From the NCBI GenBank assembly GCA_965233625.1, contig OZ247499.1, positions 5,208,001-5,272,000 on the forward strand: a DNA stretch of 64,000 nt. The letters run 5' to 3'. The DNA comes from G965233625 sp965233625 (GTDB lineage Bacteria; Planctomycetota; Planctomycetia; Pirellulales; Pirellulaceae). Every line of letters starts with the position of its first letter. Position 1 is the first letter of the stretch. Under the pieces are notes generated by a model. It saw nothing but the letters and a program-made list of their open reading frames with translations, was not told where the DNA came from and did no database searches. Of the stretch, positions 17,790 to 26,336 are shown in pieces. The position numbers and the translations under genes are program-made.

Positions 17790-19124
17790 ATGAGCATCAT
17801 TCAGCCTCGCACTCTTAAGGGCTTCCGCGACTACCTGCCCGAAAACATGATGCCGCGCGAAAAGCTGATGGAAACGGCCCGCCGCGTGTACCGCTCGTAC
17901 GGCTACAGCCCGATTGATACGCCGACGCTGGAATACCTGGAAATTCTGCAGGGCAAAGGCAGCGACGAAACGGACAAGCAGCTTTACAAATTCACTGATG
18001 CTGGCGGACGCGAAGTTGGCATGCGGTTCGACCTGACGGTGCCGCTGGCACGCTTCGCCGCGCAGCACATCAACCAGCTAGGTACGCCGTTCAAACGTTA
18101 TCACATCGCCACCGTCTGGCGCGGCGAGGCGCCGCAGCGGGGCCGTTACCGCGAGTTCATGCAGTGCGACTTCGACTGCATCGGCGTGCAGCCCGGCATC
18201 GCCGACATCGAAACTGCCCTGGTCATTCACGATCTGGTGCTGGCCACCGGCTTCGAGAACTTCACCATTCAGCTCAACAACCGCAAGGTGCTGACCGGCC
18301 TGCTCGAAAAATCGGGCATCGCAGACAAAGCCACGCCGGTGCTCCGCGTGCTGGATAAGATCGACAAAGTCAAAGACCGCGAGAAGCTGATCGAAGAAAT
18401 GATCACTGCCGCCGGCGTCACCCGCGAGCAGGCGACGTCCGTCCTCTCACTGGCCGACATTCAGGGCGACAATGACAGCATTCTGTCACAGGCGGAAACG
18501 CTGGTCGCCGGGAACGAAACGGGCGAGGCGGGAATCGCCAGCCTGCGGCAGATCACCCAGGGCTGCGCCGCAGCGGGTGTGCCCGCGGAACGCCTGCAAC
18601 TGAACATCGCCATCGCGCGCGGCCTGGACTATTACACCGGCGCCATTTACGAAACGCGTCTCAACGACCTGCCGGCCATCGGCAGCGTGTGTTCCGGCGG
18701 CCGCTACGATAACCTCGCCGAACTCTACACCAAACAGCAACTGCCGGGCGTCGGCGCCTCGCTGGGCCTGGACCGGCTGCTGGCGGCGATGGAGGAAATG
18801 GGGCTAATCGAACAGACCCGCACGCCCGCACAGGTGTTCATCCCCCTCTTCGAAAAAGACCGCGTCAACGACTACCTCCGCATCGCCGCCACCGTCCGCG
18901 CCGCGGGCTTCGGGGCCGAACTCTACCCGCAGCCCAAGAAGCTCGGCAAACAGCTAAGCTACGCCGAACAACGCGGCTTCCGCATCGCCCTGATCGCCGG
19001 CGAAACCGAACTAGCCGCCGGCACCTGCCAGGTCAAAAACATGCAGACCAAAGAAAGCACCGAAGCAGAAGTAGGCCAACCGCTGATCGATGCGATAACA
19101 ACGGCGCTGGCTTCGCAGAGTTAG
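17790..19124 (+). CDS. hisS: Histidine-tRNA ligase (histidyl-tRNA synthetase)
   Basis: About 444 residues from ATG at 17790. The open frame extends 30 codons upstream, but family members begin near this Met with the conserved G-F-R-D-Y-L-P segment. Class II motifs are visible: motif 2 region W-R-G-E-A-P-Q-R-G-R-Y-R-E-F-M-Q-C-D, the histidine-specific R-G-L-D-Y-Y-T-G, then G-G-R-Y-D, and motif 3 S-L-G-L-D-R-L. The C-terminal ~95 residues form the anticodon-binding domain. Charges tRNA-His in the cytosol. It has no strong ribosome binding site. Confidence 0.96.
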   Translation: MSIIQPRTLKGFRDYLPENMMPREKLMETARRVYRSYGYSPIDTPTLEYLEILQGKGSDETDKQLYKFTDAGGREVGMRFDLTVPLARFAAQHINQLGTPFKRYHIATVWRGEAPQRGRYREFMQCDFDCIGVQPGIADIETALVIHDLVLATGFENFTIQLNNRKVLTGLLEKSGIADKATPVLRVLDKIDKVKDREKLIEEMITAAGVTREQATSVLSLADIQGDNDSILSQAETLVAGNETGEAGIASLRQITQGCAAAGVPAERLQLNIAIARGLDYYTGAIYETRLNDLPAIGSVCSGGRYDNLAELYTKQQLPGVGASLGLDRLLAAMEEMGLIEQTRTPAQVFIPLFEKDRVNDYLRIAATVRAAGFGAELYPQPKKLGKQLSYAEQRGFRIALIAGETELAAGTCQVKNMQTKESTEAEVGQPLIDAITTALASQS

Positions 19125-19133
19125 AGTGGCAGC

Positions 19134-19643
19134 GTGGACTATTATCCGATTCAACTAGAGCTTGACTCAACTACGAAGTATTTGCTCTGGGTGACGGATA
19201 CGGAATCTGATTCGCTAGACGTGGTGCTAACGGACAACCGCGGCAGGCTTATCGAATTCTGCGATAAGAGCGCTTTGCAGGCGTACGCAGCAAAACACCA
19301 TTTCAGACTCATAGAGTCTCAACCCGTCCGGTATGACTTTGATGACTTGAACCGCTGGGTCCAGGCTCCAGACTCATCGGGTATCCAATGCGTTGAAATG
19401 CTCAACGCCTGGAATCTGTTCACGGATATCGCCAGTTCCGTACAAGATCATTCAGACCAGTTTCAGGCGGTCGAGAAACGAGTGCCCCGCGTCTATGCCA
19501 AGCTCTTCTTCGGCAACAACCTTGCCGCCATCACACCTGCCGGTGAATGCTACGTCCCCGATTGGAGTGCACCGGAAGTTGAGCACCTACGTGATGTATT
19601 CACTGCTGGGCTGACAATGCTGCGCTGCAATCTGTTTGATTGA
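19134..19643 (+). CDS. Hypothetical cytosolic protein
   Basis: 169 residues from GTG at 19134, ten bases after the hisS stop, with a GAG-containing weak ribosome binding site. No signal peptide, no membrane segment and no recognised motif. It is acidic and rich in aromatic and Asp residues, with single Cys residues near positions 43, 86, 139 and 165. Base composition is less GC-rich than hisS. Small acidic proteins of this kind are often immunity- or lineage-specific proteins, but nothing here shows that. Function not recognised. Confidence 0.7.
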   Translation: MDYYPIQLELDSTTKYLLWVTDTESDSLDVVLTDNRGRLIEFCDKSALQAYAAKHHFRLIESQPVRYDFDDLNRWVQAPDSSGIQCVEMLNAWNLFTDIASSVQDHSDQFQAVEKRVPRVYAKLFFGNNLAAITPAGECYVPDWSAPEVEHLRDVFTAGLTMLRCNLFD

Positions 19644-19674
19644 GCCGAACCGTGCGTGTCTCAGCAAATCCACA

Positions 19675-19707
19675 TTGACATACACGAATACACAATGTAA
19701 TGTATTC
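19675..19707 (+). promoter_or_regulatory. Promoter and palindromic operator for the ArsR/copper-storage pair
   Basis: TTGACA (19675-19680) is a perfect -35 box. Seventeen bases later TAATGT (19698-19703) is a plausible -10. A 22-bp palindrome with perfect 7-bp arms, GAATACA (19686-19692) and TGTATTC (19701-19707), fills the spacer and overlaps the -10. ArsR/SmtB repressors bind AT-rich imperfect palindromes in just this position and release on metal binding, so autoregulation by the next gene is the straightforward reading. Ribosome binding site GAAGGGAA follows at about 19715-19722. Confidence 0.7.
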
Positions 19708-19727
19708 ATTTAATTGAAGGGAATTTG

Positions 19728-20111
19728 ATGTCCAAAAAAATGCCGGGCAAACTTCTCAAGCCATGTCCTGAGAAACAGAAGCTTTGCGAACGTCCGCTAC
19801 TCACAATTGGGCAGGCTATTGAGGTGGAATCTTTGTTCGCGGTGTTAGCGAACGACACTCGGCTGCGTCTGATTCACGAGATCGCGCGTCAAACAGAAGT
19901 ATGCGTTGTTGACATTGCCAACGCACTAGAAATGAAACCGCAAGCGGTCTCAAATCAGCTTCAGCGATTGCTTGACAAGCGAATCGTGGCGGCGAGGCGA
20001 GAAGGTAACAATGTTTTCTATCGTATCGTGGACAATTGTGTACTGATTCTCCTGGAACATGGGCTCTGCCTGATTGAAGAGTCGACCAAGCGTGCCGGGA
20101 AGTCATCGTGA
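19728..20111 (+). CDS. ArsR/SmtB-family metal-responsive transcriptional repressor
   Basis: 127 residues from ATG at 19728; the preceding in-frame TTG is less well placed against GAAGGGAA. The winged helix-turn-helix covers about residues 35-100: L-F-A-V-L-A-N-D-T-R-L-R-L-I, then V-C-V-V-D-I-A-N-A-L-E-M-K-P-Q-A-V-S-N-Q-L as the recognition region, then R-R-E-G-N-N-V-F-Y-R-I. Cys residues at 13, 20, 59, 104 and 114 could form a thiolate site; C59, in the helix before the recognition helix, is where CadC and CmtR sensors keep ligands. The next gene encodes a copper-storage-like protein, so Cu(I) is the likely signal; Cd, Pb or Zn are alternatives. Confidence 0.88.
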   Translation: MSKKMPGKLLKPCPEKQKLCERPLLTIGQAIEVESLFAVLANDTRLRLIHEIARQTEVCVVDIANALEMKPQAVSNQLQRLLDKRIVAARREGNNVFYRIVDNCVLILLEHGLCLIEESTKRAGKSS

Positions 20112-20153
20112 CAATCCCGTTTTTCGAGTTTACGTTTTAAAAAGGAAGTTGCT

Positions 20154-20543
20154 ATGAGCCGTGGAATGTTAATGATACTAACGATTTTGATCGCATCAGC
20201 AGCGGCGGGAACCGCTACGGCTGAAGAACTTGACAACTGCTTTGATGAATGCAAGCAATGCCAGAAGATGTGCTTGCAGTGCGCCGACGCATGTCTCGCT
20301 GAGTTGGCAGACGGCGAATCCGATCGCAAGAAATGCATTAAACTCTGCCTCGATTGTGCTGATGTATGCGATGCGTGCGCTAAGATCGCGGCGCGTGGGG
20401 GTCCGATGGAGCCTATCATTGCCGCGGCATGTGCGCAAGCTTGCGATAAGTGCGCCGCAGAGTGCGCTAAGCACAAAGACGATGAGGTGTGTCAAGCGTG
20501 TGCAAAGCAATGCCGGAAATGCGCGGCTGAATGCAGAAAATAG
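20154..20543 (+). CDS. Exported four-helix-bundle copper-storage-like protein (Csp/DUF326)
   Basis: 129 residues from ATG at 20154, with AGGA upstream. A signal peptide (residues 1-23, ending A-T-A) precedes a mature domain of about 105 residues containing 20 Cys, mostly spaced C-x(2-3)-C along helices (E-C-K-Q-C-Q-K-M-C, C-A-D-V-C-D-A-C, A-A-E-C-A-K-H). This is the pattern of Csp1/Csp3 copper-storage proteins, where the thiols line the inside of a four-helix bundle and bind many Cu(I) ions. The signal peptide suggests a Csp1-like exported form. It lies 42 bp behind the ArsR gene and is probably co-transcribed from the same promoter. Confidence 0.88.
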   Translation: MSRGMLMILTILIASAAAGTATAEELDNCFDECKQCQKMCLQCADACLAELADGESDRKKCIKLCLDCADVCDACAKIAARGGPMEPIIAAACAQACDKCAAECAKHKDDEVCQACAKQCRKCAAECRK

Positions 20544-20585
20544 CCACCTTCGCCCTGCCTGCTCCTAGCGGTAAACGGGCAGTGG

Positions 20586-21893
20586 TCAATTTTGCCGGTG
20601 AATAAGGCGAAGGACATGATGCTCAACGACTGCTGCCGTTTCCACTGGTTCTTCCGGCAGCAGTTTTTCGTAGACCTTCTTCACAGTCAGCCCTGCCAGG
20701 ATGCAGGACACTAAGAGGCCTAGAATGGCGATGGCGAGGATGAGGCGTGGGGTTTTGCGGTCGCCGGATAGTTCGCCTCTTGTGCCCAGGTAGATCAGGG
20801 CGGCGGCGAGTGCGGGTATGCCGACGACGGTCAGCGCCTGGGCGATGGTGATGAGATAGACGGTGCTGCCTTCGCTGAGGATAGAGGCCATCGCCACCAG
20901 CATGCCGGTCAGCAGGGCGGCGGTGGTGAAGTGCAGCGGGCCGCGGTCCTGCATGCGGGCGCCAAGGCCGACGGAGTCCGCCATCACGGTGCCGCCGATC
21001 ATGGCGTTAACCATGAAGGAACTGAGGGCGCCGGCGAGAATACCCGCGCCGAAGATGTATTTGGCTGCCGGGCCGAAGATGGGGACCATCAACTGCGACA
21101 CGTCGGCCAGCGATTCCAGCTTCACCGCCCCGGAGCCATAAAACACACGCCACGCGGTGAGCAGAATCACACAGGTGATCAGACCCAGTGCAGAGATGCT
21201 GACGATGGAATCCAGCAGACCCTTCTTCGTATCGGCCAGCCCCCAGCCTTTCTCCCGCACCAGATACGCCTGATAGAACGCGCCGCCGACGGAGAACGTG
21301 GTGCCAATCATTCCCAGCAGCGGCAGCAGACTGCCGGTGGATGCTGCGGCGTCGCTGGCGGCGGTGGCGAATTCCGGTTTGGGCTGCGTGAAGACCACCA
21401 CCAGATTGATCAGGAACGCGACGGCGACCAGGCCGATCAGCACCTTCATCAGATTCTCGACCACGCGATACAAATCGCGGAGCATGTAGAGACAGGCGAT
21501 GATGCTGAGGTTGGCCAGCAGCAACAGGCCGCACTTCGCCACCGTGCCTTCAAGCAGATCGCCCAGCACCACATTCATACCGCCAACCAGGGCGATGTTG
21601 TTCGAAGATTGAAACAGTGCGACGATCAGAAACAGCGTCACGCCCACAAACACCGCGGCCGGCCGGCCCAGCCGGTTGGCAATTTCAACGCACGGCGAAT
21701 GCTGGTATACGATGCCCACACGGGCCGAGAGCGCCACCGTACCCATCATCAGCAGCGCCGCGCCCATCACAACGGGCACACCCAACAGCCCCAGCCCGGC
21801 GCCAACCTGCGAACTGGTAAGAATCGAACCTGGTCCCAGGACGACGGCCGCCACCACGATGGCGGGGCCGATCGACTTCAATAGTTCTCGCAT
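20586..21893 (-). CDS. Divergent Nramp-family divalent-metal transporter-like protein
   Basis: About 435 residues from ATG at 21893 (an upstream TTG at 21917 overlaps the preceding gene). About eleven hydrophobic segments. The overall plan and G-P-A/G-x-G-L spacing are Nramp-like, but the metal-site motifs are changed. Canonical TM1 D-P-G-N is G-P-G-S (residues 20-23). The TM6 region reads G-T-T-F-S-V-G-G-A-F-Y-Q instead of one containing M-P-H. Transport of Mn/Fe by the usual mechanism is therefore doubtful. The gene starts seven bases after the DUF1501 stop, so it is in an operon with it; it is convergent with the copper-storage gene. Confidence 0.78.
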   Translation of the reverse strand: MRELLKSIGPAIVVAAVVLGPGSILTSSQVGAGLGLLGVPVVMGAALLMMGTVALSARVGIVYQHSPCVEIANRLGRPAAVFVGVTLFLIVALFQSSNNIALVGGMNVVLGDLLEGTVAKCGLLLLANLSIIACLYMLRDLYRVVENLMKVLIGLVAVAFLINLVVVFTQPKPEFATAASDAAASTGSLLPLLGMIGTTFSVGGAFYQAYLVREKGWGLADTKKGLLDSIVSISALGLITCVILLTAWRVFYGSGAVKLESLADVSQLMVPIFGPAAKYIFGAGILAGALSSFMVNAMIGGTVMADSVGLGARMQDRGPLHFTTAALLTGMLVAMASILSEGSTVYLITIAQALTVVGIPALAAALIYLGTRGELSGDRKTPRLILAIAILGLLVSCILAGLTVKKVYEKLLPEEPVETAAVVEHHVLRLIHRQN

Positions 21894-21900
21894 AGTCGCC

Positions 21901-23316
21901 TTACAGCAGTTCTTCAATCGGTTTGCCCGAGGGCAGAATGGGCATCGGACGGCCGCTTAGATCGGGGAAGGAATGCTCCGGGTTCACGCCCAGGTGGCGG
22001 TACACGGTGGCCCATAGATCGTTGGGCGAAAGCGGCCGTTCTTTCGGATATTCGCCTTTATCATTGGTGGCCCCGACGACTTGTCCCGTGCGCATTCCGC
22101 CGCCGGCGACCAGCATGCTCATGGCCCGCGGCCAGTGATCGCGGCCGGGCTGCGTGACGCCTGTTTTGGTGCCGGTGTTGGTGCTGAGTTTGGGCGTGCG
22201 GCCGAACTCGCCGGTGACGACCAGCAGAACCTTCTTATCCAATCCGCGGTTGTAGATATCTTCGACCAGCGCCGTCACGGCCTGATCGTACAGCGGCAAC
22301 CGCACCTGGGCGTCGTTAAAGATGTGACAGTTCACCGCGTGCGAATCCCAGTTGTACGTGCCCGCTTTCAGCCACGGCACGCCGGAGGTGTACGGGTTCT
22401 CCATGACCATCGTCACAAAGCTGCTGCCTGCTTCGACCAGGCGCCGCGCGAGCAGTGCCCGCTGCCCCCAGGCGTGACGGCCATAGCGGTCGCGGAGCTT
22501 TTCGGGTTCTTCGGCCAGGTCCATTGCCTGCCGCATTTTGTTGGTGGTGAGAAGCTCCACGGCTTTGCGATGATAAACATCCTGCGCGTCCATCAGCCCG
22601 GTGGTATCCACCTGACGGCGGAGCTTGTCGAAATCGCCCAGCAGTTTCATGCGGTCATCCAGCCGGCCTTCAACGGAATTCAACAGGCTGATGTTCTTGA
22701 CCTGAAACTTCGGATCCGACGGATCGCCGGGAATATTGAACGGCGCGTAAGCCGGACCCAGATAGGCGGCGCCGAAGCTATACGTATCCACGCCCGCGCG
22801 ACCTGCGGAAGTGCCAGAGATGTAATTGGGCACGCCACGGTCAATACCTTCGCGAAGCTTGGCGACGATGGAACCGGCCATCGGTGCATCGTTCACAAAG
22901 CCGACCGGCGTCATGGGCTTGCGGCCCGTCAGGAAGCGTTTGTGTCCGCCGCCATGATCGGCAAAGCCGTGCGATATAGAGCGGATCAGCGTGTAACGGT
23001 CTGCACAGCGCGTGTGGTGCGGCATCAGTTCACAGACATCAATGCCCGGCACATTGGTCGCCACGGGGCGGAATTCGCCACGATGGGTCGAAGGCGCCTG
23101 CGGCTTCATATCGTACATCTCCATATGCGGCGGCCCACCGGGCAACCAGATGAAGATGACGGAAGTATCTGGCGGCGTCACGCCTTCACCCGCCTCAGCC
23201 CGCATCCGCAGCATATCCGCCAGCCCAAAGCCCGCCGTACCCAGCGCGCCCATCTGAAGGACGGACCGCTTTAAGAACGAACGCCGGTTTGCACGGGAAG
23301 CTGGCAAAGGATTCAT
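21901..23316 (-). CDS. DUF1501 domain-containing secreted protein
   Basis: 471 residues from ATG at 23316. A twin-arginine leader is clear: N-R-R-S-F-L-K-R-S followed by a hydrophobic core ending near A-E-A-G. The mature part carries the DUF1501 signatures I-F-I-W-L-P-G-G-P-P-H-M-E-M, G-E-F-G-R-T-P-K and D-H-W-P-R-A. It is a sulfatase/phosphatase-fold family with unproved substrate. It is only loosely similar to the DUF1501 protein at 3.9-5.2 kb, so the two are not recent duplicates. Next downstream in the same operon is the Nramp-like gene. Confidence 0.92.
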   Translation of the reverse strand: MNPLPASRANRRSFLKRSVLQMGALGTAGFGLADMLRMRAEAGEGVTPPDTSVIFIWLPGGPPHMEMYDMKPQAPSTHRGEFRPVATNVPGIDVCELMPHHTRCADRYTLIRSISHGFADHGGGHKRFLTGRKPMTPVGFVNDAPMAGSIVAKLREGIDRGVPNYISGTSAGRAGVDTYSFGAAYLGPAYAPFNIPGDPSDPKFQVKNISLLNSVEGRLDDRMKLLGDFDKLRRQVDTTGLMDAQDVYHRKAVELLTTNKMRQAMDLAEEPEKLRDRYGRHAWGQRALLARRLVEAGSSFVTMVMENPYTSGVPWLKAGTYNWDSHAVNCHIFNDAQVRLPLYDQAVTALVEDIYNRGLDKKVLLVVTGEFGRTPKLSTNTGTKTGVTQPGRDHWPRAMSMLVAGGGMRTGQVVGATNDKGEYPKERPLSPNDLWATVYRHLGVNPEHSFPDLSGRPMPILPSGKPIEELL

Positions 23317-23519
23317 AGGTAGGCGCCTGAATGAAGGGGTGGGTGGCTTTATTGTGATGGCGCCGGGCGGGAACTACAAGACTAAAGCTACTACAAGCCG
23401 TAAGCGTTAGACGGGATTCGCACGACTTTGGCCACTGCGGCCAGATAAGCGGTTTACTACCTGACATCGGTAAATACACTAGTACCGCGTAAGAACGAGT
23501 ATTTTTCTGGAGTAACCTC

Positions 23520-24212
23520 ATGGCTGCGAAGAAGTCTTCCAAAGGTCAACCGCGGCAGAAATCGGCCACGCGTGCTCTCGCGGATCTGAAAAAAGGCAAT
23601 AAGCGTTTTGTTGAAGAGAAGTTCATCGACCCTGCGTCCGATGACGCGCTGCGGAATCTGAAGCGGCGGGAAGAACTGACCGGAGGGCAATTGCCGTGGG
23701 CGGTCATTCTTAGCTGTGCCGACAGCCGCGTACCGCCCGAACTGGTTTTCGACAGCGGCCTGGGCGAGCTGTTTACGATCCGTGTGGCAGGCAACATTGC
23801 CAACCCGGAGTCGATCGCCAGCATCGAATACGCCATTCACAAACCGTACGGGATCGGCGCTAATCTGATCGTTGTGCTTGGCCACGAGAGTTGCGGCGCG
23901 GTGAAGGCGGCCATCGATAGTGCGGCGGGGAATAAGCCGATCGACTTCGGGCTGCATCTCAACGGACTGCTCAGCCACATTACGCCCGCAGTCGCCGGGC
24001 TGCCACCTAAAGATGTGCGTGCCTTCAACAACAAGACGATCACCGATACGAAGAAGAGCAGCACGCTGACGTCCGCTGTGGAACTGAACATCGACAACAC
24101 GATTGCCAATCTGAAATCGCAGTCACCGGTGATCGCCAGTGAAAAAGGCGTCGTGATCGTCCCCGCGATTTACCGGCTGGCGACAGGAGAAGTCGACTTT
24201 ATTGAATCCTGA
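23520..24212 (+). CDS. Beta-class carbonic anhydrase
   Basis: 230 residues from ATG at 23520, with GGAG about eight bases upstream. Zinc ligands and the active-site dyad are all present: Cys66, Asp68 and Arg70 in S-C-A-D-S-R-V-P-P-E, and His122 and Cys125 in G-H-E-S-C-G-A-V. Interconverts CO2 and bicarbonate in the cytosol. A ~40-residue loop around 130-175 is somewhat longer than in the minimal enzymes. No signal peptide. It stands alone between two minus-strand genes. Confidence 0.95.
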   Translation: MAAKKSSKGQPRQKSATRALADLKKGNKRFVEEKFIDPASDDALRNLKRREELTGGQLPWAVILSCADSRVPPELVFDSGLGELFTIRVAGNIANPESIASIEYAIHKPYGIGANLIVVLGHESCGAVKAAIDSAAGNKPIDFGLHLNGLLSHITPAVAGLPPKDVRAFNNKTITDTKKSSTLTSAVELNIDNTIANLKSQSPVIASEKGVVIVPAIYRLATGEVDFIES

Positions 24213-24237
24213 TTATCAGATCCGGTTTACCTGAAAC

Positions 24238-24258
24238 CCGTAGGTTAGGCGCCTGCCG
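24238..24258. repeat. Short dispersed repeat with AGGCGCC core
   Basis: The string TAGGTTAGGCGCCTGCC follows the carbonic anhydrase gene. Close relatives are seen at 23316-23329 (TAGGTAGGCGCCTG) and 17501-17517 (TAGGGCAGGCGCCCGCC). All three contain the palindrome GGCGCC and flank or separate genes. This looks like a small family of intergenic palindromes rather than gene-specific control sites. Confidence 0.45.
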
Positions 24259-24289
24259 TACCTGTTTGCTCTGCGCGACTGCCCAACCT

Positions 24290-25921
24290 TTAATAGTCGC
24301 GCAGAATCTCCTGCGCTGCATTGCGGCCGCAGGCGCCCGTGACGCCGCCGCCTGGATGTGAAGCGGCGCCGCACAGATAAAGACCTTCGACGGGGCTGCG
24401 GTGGTCGGACCAGCCCGGCGCCGGACGCATCGAATACAGTTGCCCCAGGGACATGGCGCCCTGGAAGATGTTGCCGCCCGTCAGCCGGTATTCGCGTTCC
24501 AGATCCAGCGGGCTAAGCACGTGGCGGTGTTCAATGGCGCCGGGCACATTCGGTGCATAACGGGCCAGTTCCTCGATGCAGCGATCGGCAAAGTCCTCTT
24601 TGATGTTGTCCCACTGGCGACCATCCGCCAGCCGGTACGGCGCGTACTGCACAAACATCGAAAGAATGTGTTTGCCCGGCGGTGCGATTGTATCGTCAAC
24701 CGACGTCGGCATCGTGATTTCCAGCACGGGTTTCGTGCTCGGCCAGCCGTTCTTCGCATCGTCAAAAGCGGCTTCCAGGTAATCAAGCGTCGGCCCGATA
24801 TGAATCGTACCGTTCAGATGCGGCGGTGTTTCGCCCGTTGTGGTTTCGTTTTTCAGGCAGCGGAACTGGGGCGGCTCTGACAAGGCCAGGTTGATCTTGG
24901 CCGATGCGGAAGAATAATCGATGCGCTTGATCGAGTTGCGGAAATTTTCAGGCAGCACATCTTCAGGCAGCATCCGCAGGAAGGTCTGATTGGCGTCGAT
25001 GGAAGAAGCCACCACGGGCGCCTGCAGCACGCCGCCACCTTCCAGCCCGATGCCCTGGACCTTGTTGTTTTTGACGAAGATCTCCGCCACTTCCGCCTCG
25101 GTGCGGATCTCGACGCCTAGCTGCTCGCAGGTTTTGGCCATCGCCTCAGCAATGCCGCCCATACCGCCCTGCACATAGCCCCACTTGCCCCGCGCGCCGC
25201 CGGCCGAGCCCATCACGTGATGCAACAGCACGTAGCCGCTGCCCGGCGCATCGAGCGATTGAAAGCCGCCGATGACAGCGTCGGTCGCCAGGGTCGCCCG
25301 CAGCACTTCGGACTTGAACCACCGCTGCAGGATGGGCCGGATGCCGGTGGTGAATAGCTCCATCGCCGCGGGTAAATCTTCGCCCAGCGACCCCAGCGCG
25401 TTGTACAGTTCCCACAGCCTGGCGGTGTCGGTCACGCGTTTGGTCACGCTGGTGTTGCGCCACGATGGCGGCAGCGGCAACGCGGCAGGCGCCGGCGCGC
25501 TGAACAGCGGTTCCAGAACACCGGCGATGCGTTCCAGCAGGGATTCGTACTGCGGATAGACTTCGGCGTCTTCTTCGCTGAACTTGGCAATCTGCTGCTG
25601 ATCGCTGCGCATATCGCGGCCCAGCAGCAGATAGCGGTCATCCAGCAGCGGAGTGAAGGAAGATGGTGTCCGCGGCAGAATCTTCAAACCGTTCTGCTTC
25701 AGCTTTAAGTCGCGGATCACTTCGGGCAGCAACAGGCTTACGACGTAAGCCGCCGCCGAGACTTTATAGCCCGGCCACAACTCCTCAGTCACACTGCAAC
25801 CGCCCAGCACATGCCGCCGCTCCAGCACGCACACGCGCTTACCGGCTTTCGCCAGATAGGCTGCCGTTGTCAGGCCGTTATGACCACCACCCACAATTAT
25901 GCAATCAAATTCGCGTTTCAT
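24290..25921 (-). CDS. FAD-dependent phytoene-desaturase-like oxidoreductase (CrtI/PYROXD2 type)
   Basis: 543 residues from ATG at 25921. The N-terminal FAD-binding Rossmann motif is G-G-G-H-N-G-L near residue 12, followed by L-E-R-R-H-V-L-G-G-C-S-V-T-E-E. The C-terminal flavin motif is G-L-Y-L-C-G-A-A-S-H-P-G-G-G-V-T-G-A-C-G. The family includes carotenoid desaturases and the poorly characterised PYROXD2-type proteins; the H-N-G-L-T-T-A-A-Y form and G-G-G-V-T-G ending fit the latter group better. No carotenoid genes are adjacent, so the substrate is unknown. Confidence 0.88.
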   Translation of the reverse strand: MKREFDCIIVGGGHNGLTTAAYLAKAGKRVCVLERRHVLGGCSVTEELWPGYKVSAAAYVVSLLLPEVIRDLKLKQNGLKILPRTPSSFTPLLDDRYLLLGRDMRSDQQQIAKFSEEDAEVYPQYESLLERIAGVLEPLFSAPAPAALPLPPSWRNTSVTKRVTDTARLWELYNALGSLGEDLPAAMELFTTGIRPILQRWFKSEVLRATLATDAVIGGFQSLDAPGSGYVLLHHVMGSAGGARGKWGYVQGGMGGIAEAMAKTCEQLGVEIRTEAEVAEIFVKNNKVQGIGLEGGGVLQAPVVASSIDANQTFLRMLPEDVLPENFRNSIKRIDYSSASAKINLALSEPPQFRCLKNETTTGETPPHLNGTIHIGPTLDYLEAAFDDAKNGWPSTKPVLEITMPTSVDDTIAPPGKHILSMFVQYAPYRLADGRQWDNIKEDFADRCIEELARYAPNVPGAIEHRHVLSPLDLEREYRLTGGNIFQGAMSLGQLYSMRPAPGWSDHRSPVEGLYLCGAASHPGGGVTGACGRNAAQEILRDY

Positions 25922-26022
25922 GCCCGGATTGTAATCGGGTATGTTGGGCGTTGGTAGCTACGGCAACCCAATGGCCAACCCGGCAGCCCCGCGATACACC
26001 CAGCAGAACCCACTAGCCAACG

Positions 26023-26238
26023 ATGAGCATCCCCACCGGCCGCTACCGGCATTACAAAGGCAATGACTACACGGTGATCGGCGTGGCCCGGCATAGTGAA
26101 ACGGGCGAAGAACTGGTTGTTTACCGCCCGGATTACGGCGACAAAGCCCTTTGGGTCCGGCCGCTGACGATGTTCCAGGAAATGGTCGAAATAGACGGTC
26201 GGCAGACGCCCCGCTTCCAGCACATTGCCGCTCCGTGA
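26023..26238 (+). CDS. DUF1653 domain-containing protein
   Basis: 71 residues from ATG at 26023. The whole protein is the DUF1653 domain: G-R-Y-R-H-Y-K-G-N-D-Y-T-V-I-G-V-A-R-H-S-E-T, then L-V-V-Y-R-P-D-Y-G-D, then L-W-V-R-P-L-T-M-F. DUF1653 is a small widespread domain of unknown function. Single gene between the oxidoreductase (divergent, ~100 bp) and tRNA-Phe. Confidence 0.88.
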   Translation: MSIPTGRYRHYKGNDYTVIGVARHSETGEELVVYRPDYGDKALWVRPLTMFQEMVEIDGRQTPRFQHIAAP

Positions 26239-26336
26239 AACTTCCGCAACGATAAAGCCCACCCCTTCTTGAACCCACAACCAAAACGAGTAAACTAAAA
26301 AATTCACCCGCAGCAGACACGCTGCAAACACACCCT

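Noticed and set aside
20931..21884. Plus-strand open frame (317 codons) opposite the Nramp-like gene
   Set aside because: Product is His/Gln/Arg-rich, typical of antisense reading of a membrane protein gene.
22081..23274. Plus-strand open frame (397 codons) opposite the DUF1501 gene
   Set aside because: Shadow of a well-supported DUF1501 frame; no ribosome binding site or domain.
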